DNA of 64,000 nt from Talpa occidentalis (Eukaryota; Chordata; Mammalia; Eulipotyphla; Talpidae): assembly GCF_014898055.3 (NCBI RefSeq), contig NW_023601104.1, forward strand, positions 72,957,106-73,021,105, read 5' to 3'. Both the position numbers and the translations under genes were made by a program. Below the pieces are notes generated by a model that made no database searches, was not told the origin of the DNA, and saw nothing but the letters and a program-made list of their open reading frames with translations. Shown one piece after another: positions 58,240 through 64,000 of this stretch. How positions within the stretch are numbered: the first letter of the stretch is position 1; each line of letters starts with the position of its first letter.

Positions 58240-59568
58240 AGTGCAGCTGTAGAGATACCATGAAAAGAGCATGGGATATTGAGATTAATTCCCTTAGGAC
58301 CTTCACAGGGGGAGTTGAGTAGGAGTTTAAGGTGGATAAAGGCAGTTGGAAAAGCCCTCCTGGAGGGAAGGCCAGTGTAACAATGGCACAGAAGAGAAAA
58401 TGCACATACCCCCTGGCTAGTGGGAGCTTGGAGTAGGAGAGAACTAGGCAGTGAATGTTGCTGGAGCCTCAGGCTTCTCCCAGCTCCGCTGAGCTTGTGC
58501 ATCCAAGGGAGAAAGCTGTCCAGATGATCTATGATCTCCTGCTACAGGGAAGAAGCTGTTCTTGATATTTACAGGAAACGTGGTCCTGGAAGGGGAGGAG
58601 GGAGCATCTCCCATCTGCTCCTATTAGTTCCCTTGTATCTGTTCCCGTCACTTCCCCATGGGAGGGGCAGGAAAGATGGAAGGGGTATTTGACTTAGGAT
58701 GAGACCTTCGTCCAGTTAAGTTAAAGTTCCCAGTAACACTAATCCTTAGCCAAGTTTCTGACTGGCGCCCTCTAACCTAGAATCGACTTTCCTTCCAAGC
58801 ACCACCTTTACAAGTGGCCTCCACCTACAGGCTTCCCTCTGTCCCTCACTTTCCAGTGTCCCCCAGCTCTCTGAGGAAGGGGAATCCCAGGTGAGTCAGA
58901 GCCAGGGAACAGATGGGGGCACAGAGGTCCTTGTGTTGTCAGGGGATGGAGAAAGGTAGAGAGCAGGAGAAAGACAGAGACGGACACAGAGGAGGAAGAA
59001 AGGTGGACGGAGTCAGAGACGCAAAGGGAGAGTCTGTACTGAATAACTTGGGGGCTCCATCTTACCTTGGCATTTAGCTACCCAAAAGTGTAAGGGGGAG
59101 AAGTAGAAGTGGTCATCTCCCTACCAACTATTCTCTCTACCCCCCTGTCGAATTTATGCTTGTAGTCTTTCAAGCTGAGACTCTGCAATAGAGGCTCCAG
59201 ATCCAAGGTGAAGGACACAGTTGGTGCTCTACAAGGAGCCACGACAGCCCTCTGCTCATTTTAAACTTCTCTCACAGATGGATAAGCAGGCAAGGAAAGG
59301 GTTTACAATGCTGACAAGGGTGGGTGGCCCTGATGACCAGAGGAGCTGGGCTGCATTCCCCAGTGGGAGGCAGGAACAAAAGCCTTGAACCAGGTGTCTG
59401 CTGGGTTTTCTCTGCTCTGGAGTGACTATAAAGAGGCCACTTGTGCAGCCACAATGGCCTAGAAATGATTGGAGTCCTTGGGTAGGAAGGTCCAAGCCAT
59501 CTCCATAACCCCAGGCTAGCAGCCTCTAGCAGGTGCCCTAGAGGATGTGGATGATGAACCCACTTGTG
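58240..59568. other. Unassigned non-coding DNA
   Basis: No gene. A purine-rich stretch lies at about 58950-59035. A weak L2-antisense resemblance occurs near 58340-58390. The 103-aa minus frame at 58191-58502 lacks domains. Confidence 0.4.
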
Positions 59569-59572
59569 GTTA

Positions 59573-60161
59573 TGCAACAGGGTGGTCCCCAGGAAAGGGG
59601 GAGGTTCCCTGCCCCACCCAAGGGAGGGTGGAGCTGAGCAGGAAGAGGAGAAGCTGCAGAAGAGACTGAGGAAGGAAGCAGGATGGAGCCAGAAGGAGAC
59701 CTGGAGGAGGCAGATGGAGCCTAGAGACATGTGAAGAAACTGCGCTTGTCTTTTGGTCGTGGACTGGGTGACACAGATGTGGGTGAGACCCGTGGGGAGG
59801 TGACAATGGCAGCTTTTATCTTGATGTTGATTTTGCTCTTTTCCTTCCGGGCTTGTCTGCTTGTTTCTGACCCTTTGCTGTGGGTCCCCACTGGAAGATG
59901 CTTTAGACTTGTGGCAGGCCTTGGGGCCTTGCTCTGGGCCAATCCCATTTGGATGGACTTTTACCCACAAGGGGACGGGTAACTTTGGGTGCTTGATTTA
60001 GAAACTAGATTATTTGCCTTTCCTGTATTGTTTCCTAGTTGTATTAAAGTTCCTTCCCATTAAAGTCTCATATGTTTTGTGTTGATGCGGCGGATGGCAG
60101 AACCCATTTAGAATAGGCAGGTTTGCGGGGTTTGGGCTGCCCCTCTCCCTGTCCTATAACA
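59573..60161 (+). mobile_element. Solo LTR of the same ERV1-type family, copy 2
   Basis: 589 bp from TGCAACAGGG at 59573 to ...TATAACA at 60161, flanked by the perfect 4-bp duplication gtta (59569-59572 and 60162-60165). ATTAAA signals lie at 60043-60048 and 60059-60064. The reverse complement of 52376-52971 aligns along its whole length, for example 'cacagatgtgggtgagaccc' near 59773 against its complement near 52739. In the last 41 bases the two copies differ at 6 positions by eye. It is solo, with no internal sequence. Confidence 0.94.
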
Positions 60162-60165
60162 GTTA

Positions 60166-61430
60166 TAAGGCCATGAACTGTGGCCTATTCCACACACTCA
60201 TCTATATCCTAAGTCTTGTAAAAAGATGAAGGTTGACCAGTACCTTGGGGTCTCTGTGATGAATGGGCTTTAATGGAGACAGCACTAGATGTGTGCAGAG
60301 GAAGGGGCAGACTGGGTCTTGTGTACTGCTTTACTTCTTCCTGGTCTGCTTTCCCCCCTGCTGTTTCCACAGTAACCAGCTTTGCACCAGTGTGAGTTGA
60401 AAGCCTTGTGCCTCAGTTGCACTTCTTGGACCAAACAGCACAGAGTCCAGAGGAAACCTGCCTGGCACTCAGGCACGTGCGGCCAGACCTGCAGAGATGT
60501 CAAGGTGCCCAGGGCAGTCTTTAAGCCTCTCGCTGGACATCCCTCCCTTCTGTTGCCCTTCTGGATGCTTTCTCAGTGTCCCAGTGGGGCTGAGCCCCAG
60601 TGGCTGCAGGGGTGGCTTACTCAAGACCAGCCATGGTGGCCGCCTTTCCCCTTTCTCCAGTCCCCACTCACACTCGCTAGGAATCGCTTCCCCAAATCAG
60701 CTGCCCGCACTTAACCTATCAGTTCAGTTCACCTTTAGAGAGAAACCAAGGCCAGGAGACATCCACATGTAAGAGGAGAGGAAGACAGAGAAGAGAGACA
60801 CAGAGGGATACAGAGAGCAACAGAGCCAGCAAAATATCCCATACAGGAAAGGTCAGAAAAGAGAGAAGAAATGCACCACATTCCCAGACCAAACAGATCA
60901 GTTTCTGAGTCAGGAAGACAGCACGGAGACTGATGTGGGAATGAGAGCCAGTGAAGGGTGTGGTGAGAGGAAACTCTTCAAAGAACAGGCTACAGGTTAA
61001 GCCTTCACCACCCTGCCTTTCCCCCACCCACATTCCACAGCCACATCTCTGCTGCAAAAGGGACTAACCAGAACAGGTGAGGCCTCCTGGGAAAGCATCC
61101 TCTGAAGAGGCGGGGGTAGATGTGGGTGCGCTGAACCAGCTCCTTCAGGGAAAACTGTAAGCCAAGCCAGCTCCCAAGGGAAGGAACATGGACTCTTGGC
61201 CAGGCAGAAATTGGAGTAGAACAGAAACTGGAGGGACACACCTGTCCACAGGCAGAGTCAGTTACCTCTACCTGAAGCTCTCCTTTACTTGTGAGGAGAT
61301 TCACTCAAGGGTACAGAGAAGGTGGGTCAAGGTCAGCGGCACAAAGGAAGAGCAGTCACCTCTGTTAAAGTGGTGAGGACGGATAACAACTCAGTGCACT
61401 CCCCCAGAGGTATTTACACGTTAGCACAGT
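60166..61430. other. Unassigned non-coding DNA
   Basis: No gene. The purine-rich tract at about 60768-60880 gives long but domain-free frames on the opposite strand (112 aa at 60719-61057). Confidence 0.4.
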
Positions 61431-61435
61431 GTCCC

Positions 61436-61570
61436 TTGGAGAATATCTATCCAATAAATATTTCTTGAGCACCTACCACATGCTTGGCATTAAGCATAGC
61501 AGTGAACATAGTCCCTGCCTTAATGGAGAACATACTCTTATAGAGGACACAGATGTCTTCGTGCAAGTAA
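61436..61570 (-). mobile_element. LINE-2 3' end fragment
   Basis: Plus-strand text is the complement of the L2 3' terminus: 'ccaataaatatttcttgagc', 'acctaccacatgcttggcat', 'agcagtgaacatagtccctg' and 'ccttaatggagaacatactc'. Ancient and short. Confidence 0.7.
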
Positions 61571-61574
61571 ATGA

Positions 61575-62340
61575 CTCTGAAAATTCCAGGCAGAGGCAGG
61601 GAAATAGGGAGCTTTTCTGGTGCCTCTCAAATCATAGCCCATCAATCACTGTTTAGCTTGTAGTAAATCTGGCCCATCCCTTTAAATAGAAAAATAAAAT
61701 TCTACTGTTAATTTAGCATAATGAATCATCACAGAAAAAAGTGAAGTGTTTCAAAAATAGCACAGGGGAGGGAGTCCTGAAAAAGGATGAAGAAAGTAAG
61801 GTGAGCCAGAAGTAGGCAGCCTAGGTTGGGAGTGGTGACTACGGTGAGAGCTGACAAACAGCAGCTTTTGTTTTGACTCAGTGGATTACTCATGGAGCAC
61901 TTAAGCCTGCCCTTCCTTGCTGTCAGATGGGAGCTCCATGGACACAGATGAGCCAGGAAGCAGTGATAACAAGACCAAGAGGACCTTGGCGGCCTTACCC
62001 CTCTGGTTCAGCTCCTTTCTCCATACCATGAGTCTCCACTGTGGTTGGCGTGGGTGGGAGGAGGTGAAGAGGAGAAGCAGGTAGAGGTATAAAGTCCCCT
62101 CAGGATCCCTCTAACAAACCAAGCCCAGTCTCCCTGTGGGATGGGTTAGTCCCTGCCTTCCCTGCGTCTGCTCGGTTCTGTCATCTACACCAGCACTGAT
62201 GACTCAGGTCTGTTGCTCCTAAGTCACACAGTGCACAGGCTCTAGGGGATGCTCCATGCAAACTCAGTCACCAATCTCCATGTTTGCCTGCTCTATAGAC
62301 AGGGCTTATTACCAGTTGTTCCTTTAGAATAAGAAACATA
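61575..62340. other. Unassigned non-coding DNA
   Basis: No feature recognised. Confidence 0.45.
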
Positions 62341-62344
62341 CTCC

Positions 62345-62376
62345 AAAAAAAAAAAAAAAAGAAAGAAAGAAAGAAA
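62345..62376. repeat. A run and GAAA repeat
   Basis: A16 at 62345-62360 followed by about four gaaa units. Confidence 0.93.
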
Positions 62377-62696
62377 CGTACTCAGAGCCCCAGCTCCCTT
62401 AGCTATATAGGGAAGCCACACCTGTCCCCCACTCTTCAGCATCCCCAGCTCTTACCAGCAGACCTACTCTAACTCAGAACCACATTGCTGCCATGCATAG
62501 CTGAAGCACCATTGCAGGTACCTGGCTATTCTGATGCCACATTTTGCCCCTCAAGGGAGAGGCTGGTTCAAGTGGTCTCATTCAAGGGACCTTTTTCTGG
62601 TTCTTTCCTCCATTTGCCTCAACTCCTTATTCCCGGTATCACTCATGGCTAAGTATGCATAGATTTGAAGAGCAACAATACTTCTGAACAGAAAGT

Positions 62697-62775
62697 GAAT
62701 ATATATATATGTGTGTGTGTGTGTATTCATATATTCATACCCACTGATAAACACACACACATATAATATACATAC
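62697..62775. repeat. AT/GT then AC/AT repeats, inverted
   Basis: (AT)n(GT)n at 62698-62724, then about 26 bp, then (AC)n(AT)n at 62750-62765. The two runs are complementary and can form a hairpin of about 15 bp. Confidence 0.85.
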
Positions 62776-62779
62776 ATAC

Positions 62780-64000
62780 AATATAGAGCTAGAGAGATAC
62801 AGACACAGATATACACAAGTAAAACCTTTTCCTAATATAGAGTTCAAATATTTGTAATGGTTTTAAATTGCTCCATTTTCCAGCAAAGTTATACACACAC
62901 ACATAAGTTGACAGGGTGTGAAACTGCATTTCATTTATTATATAACAAAACACCTTCATGATACTCAGAAATAATGCCTTTTCTTTGAACAACTTTTCTT
63001 TTTAGTATTTAATGTATGTTATTACCACAATTTTCATCTGTTTTTCAGAAAGACTGCATAATACATTTTCCTTGTTGTAAAACTAAACGCAAGGAGCAGA
63101 GATCTGTCTATTGTTAATAAGTACAGAATTGAGCATACAGACCTATAAGATGTTGAAATTATGTCCTATCTGCAAGTCTACCCTTTGTAGACTTTGGAGA
63201 GTCCCACCCTTAGTAGACTTTGCTGGTTATCTGGGACCACAAAACATATAAAGATGAAGTCAATAATAAAGCAAATGATCAACAATTTTTATCAGGACCC
63301 CTGTTTCTTGAATAAAACTCAATCAAATGAATTCAACCAAAAAAGAATGGTAGAGGGGACAATGGGAGATAGATTCCAACATACTAAGGAAAGGAAATTT
63401 GTCTGGGATCTGACCATCAGCTCTGCTTTTTTCAGAGTAGTGCCATCATTCCCTCTGACTGAAGAAAGATCTTGGCTGCAAACAGTGCTGGGCATCATCC
63501 GGAGAGATGCAGAGAACCCCAGAGAAAGACTCTGATTGGCTCTGCTTCAGACCCCAGCCTATGGATATCCAATGACTGTGTCACAGAGGACAGGGTTCTA
63601 TGATTGGTCAGACTCTGGTCACGTGCCCATATTTCTGGCTTAGTGGAGTAGAGCGACATGAGTGACAGTCCCAGCAGAGGCACAACGAACATAAAAATGG
63701 ACATTCCCTTAAGAAAAAGGAGGACCAGAGGATGCGTGGAAGGGAAACAATAGACATGTGCCTCAAACTCAATTTGCTAACTTTCCTCAGCTTACTCTTT
63801 TCTTTGAACTATTTTTATTTTTAATTATTTGGATATTAATTTTTGTGCATTTATTACAGAAAACTGGCACTTTATCCTTTGAAACTATAATGAATTTTCT
63901 TCATGATTTTAAAAAATTAAATGAGAAATAAAGACAAAACTCCCTATTCCTATACTCCTAAGAGATTGTTTTCTTTGTTAGTATTAAGAACATTGAAATA
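62780..64000. other. Unassigned non-coding DNA with a possible old repeat
   Basis: No gene. The segment at about 63520-63680 ('gattggctctgcttcagacc', 'atgattggtcagactctggt', 'cacgtgcccatatttctggc') has the style of an old dispersed repeat with CCAAT-type boxes. It may be related to the piece near 15250-15370. The 113-aa plus frame at 63194-63535 has no domain. Confidence 0.35.

Noticed and set aside
59272..59970. 232-aa open frame on the minus strand, the longest in the window
   Set aside because: It runs antisense through the 5' half of a solo LTR and into unrelated flank, with Ser/Pro/His-rich composition and no domain. Kept only as a curiosity in the findings.
52376..60161. One provirus bounded by two LTRs
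   Set aside because: The two LTRs are in opposite orientation, have different 4-bp duplications, and enclose no retroviral sequence.

Overview
The window is mammalian nuclear DNA with no recognisable protein-coding exon, tRNA, rRNA or CRISPR array. The evidence is a dense, nested set of mammalian retroelements: LINE-1, LINE-2, MIR, MLT1/MaLR-type LTRs, ERV1-type LTRs, a MER5A-like hAT remnant, and one lineage-specific tRNA-derived SINE family present in eight copies. None of the open reading frames looks like a cellular gene. The long ones are LINE-1 ORF2 pieces, antisense shadows of repeats, or unsupported. The window is best read as intergenic or deep intronic sequence of a placental mammal. 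Old shared repeats plus a SINE that is not Alu, B1/B2, a CAN SINE, BovA/CHR or VES suggest a non-primate, non-rodent lineage, probably laurasiatherian. A rhinolophoid bat with a Rhin-1-like SINE is one guess, which I cannot confirm from sequence alone.

Layout. 1-113: SINE head cut by the window edge. 700-1080: L2. 2260-4330: long antisense L2 split by another old repeat (about 2700-3160). 5800-6605: L2, then an MLT1-like LTR. 8596-11892: the dominant element, a 5'-truncated minus-strand L1 (ORF2 reverse transcriptase to 3' end) with a SINE nested inside it and a clear target duplication. 12611-13122: minus-strand ERV1-like LTR with an internal 26-bp minisatellite. 13150-13730: L2 plus MLT1-like LTR. 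14280-19250: old repeats (L2, MIR) and an exceptional perfect 44-bp palindrome at 19040-19083. 21285-23093: two plus-strand SINEs with textbook target duplications. 25776-28390: decayed minus-strand ERV1 remnant with LTR-like ends, a tRNA-Arg-like primer binding site and gag relics. 28455-33235: MER5A, L2 and old L1. 34399-37880: two minus-strand SINEs, one inside an L2. 38288-50950: old L1 fragments, MIR, an LTR-like insertion and one SINE. 51925-52971: a SINE, then a solo LTR. 59573-60161: a second solo LTR of the same family in the opposite orientation. Each solo LTR has TG...CA ends and a perfect 4-bp target duplication.

No genes act together here. What can be read is insertion history: L2 and MIR first, then old L1 and MLT1-type LTRs, then ERV1 LTRs and the younger L1, with the tRNA-SINE among the latest because it lies inside both L1 and L2. 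I found no convincing undescribed functional system. The best leads are the 44-bp palindrome, the oppositely oriented solo-LTR pair with related antisense open frames, and the ERV1 remnant. Family names come from recognition, not a database search, and boundaries marked approximate could move by tens of bases.
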